Source: Pagrus major (lineage: Eukaryota; Chordata; Actinopteri; Spariformes; Sparidae). From it: a stretch of DNA of 64,000 bases. Location: NCBI RefSeq assembly GCF_040436345.1, contig NC_133220.1:9741664-9805663 (forward strand). Direction: 5' to 3'. Both the position numbers and the translations under genes were made by a program. Below are positions 63,519 through 64,000 of the stretch, piece after piece. Position 1 is the stretch's first letter. Every line of letters starts with the position of its first letter. The notes under the pieces were generated by a model. It saw only the letters and a program-made list of their open reading frames with translations, was not told the DNA's origin and made no database searches.

Positions 63519-64000
63519 CTGTCGACAGAGGCAAGACTGTTTATTTAAGGAGGAATAGATACTGTTAGAGCCATGATTGTGAAATGTAGCGAGGAGGTAT
63601 TTTCAACACTGAAACTAAGTTCTGACGAGAGCTTATTCTAGAAGTATGTGTCAACAGCTCTCTCAATGTGAAGAGCCAAGTTTCTAATCAGTGAAACTAT
63701 GACGTTACACTTTCTGGACACGGCTGTATTTGTCTTTCAAGACCATTTTGTTATCCTTAACAGACGTTTTCCATTAGCGATTCCACCTTAACATCGGTGT
63801 TCTAGGTGTATCTGCCAGCAGCACTGTCTGGTAGACTGCTGACTGTGTCTACAGTGACATCATGATCTACTGAAGGCTCCCTGTGTGTGTTGTTTTTGGA
63901 TTTGCTTCATGTCGACACTTGCTTCTCTAAAATTAACTAATGAACTAGTTATTCTCAGGTGTAATTCAAGCAGATAGCAATTACATGGACAGATTTCCTA
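63519..64000 (-). other. Intron of the CD46-like gene (truncated by window edge)
   Basis: The exon at 63448-63518 starts in phase 2, so an exon with the first half of that CCP module must lie upstream on the minus strand. I do not see it in this stretch and expect it beyond 64000. Confidence 0.5.

Overview
This is nuclear DNA from a ray-finned fish, most likely a percomorph teleost. The evidence is split genes with GT-AG introns, CA/GA/TG microsatellites, and interspersed repeats of kinds I know from percomorph genomes. There is no prokaryotic or viral gene organisation.

Layout from left to right: (1) 1-4.1 kb is the last coding exon (1165-1260, + strand) and long 3' UTR of a plexin-A gene, almost certainly plxna2. 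(2) 4.1-13.8 kb is intergenic and repeat-rich. (3) 13.9-31.8 kb is cd34 (+). Eight coding exons give a 348-residue sialomucin-type membrane protein, with a ~10 kb first intron. (4) 31.9-36.8 kb is a tandem duplication. Each copy carries a single-exon gene (+) for a secreted protein with two C-type lectin-like domains. (5) 41.1-47.2 kb is the probable pri-miR-29b/29c transcription unit (+). It has a CpG- and GC-box-rich start, a first exon ending at 41312, a terminal exon from 46355 holding both hairpins, and a poly(A) signal at 47209. (6) 47.2-56 kb is intergenic. (7) 58.0-63.5 kb and beyond the right edge is a minus-strand complement-regulator gene resembling CD46: complement control (CCP) modules, three Thr/Ser/Pro-rich exons, one transmembrane segment split over two exons, and an unresolved tail.

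From what I know of the human map (1q32.2), this is the arrangement PLXNA2 - CD34 - MIR29B2/C - CD46 with the same relative orientations, so the window is a conserved vertebrate microsynteny block. The lectin pair between cd34 and mir-29 has no counterpart in the human block as I know it.

Most notable points: the lectin pair differs strongly in the signal peptide and first lectin domain but hardly in the second; miR-29b carries a substitution inside its known 3' nuclear-import hexamer; and the predicted Cd34 ectodomain lacks N-glycosylation sequons and has no serine in its 'mucin' segment. All exon models were made by eye from splice sites, reading phase and protein resemblance. No alignment or database search was run.
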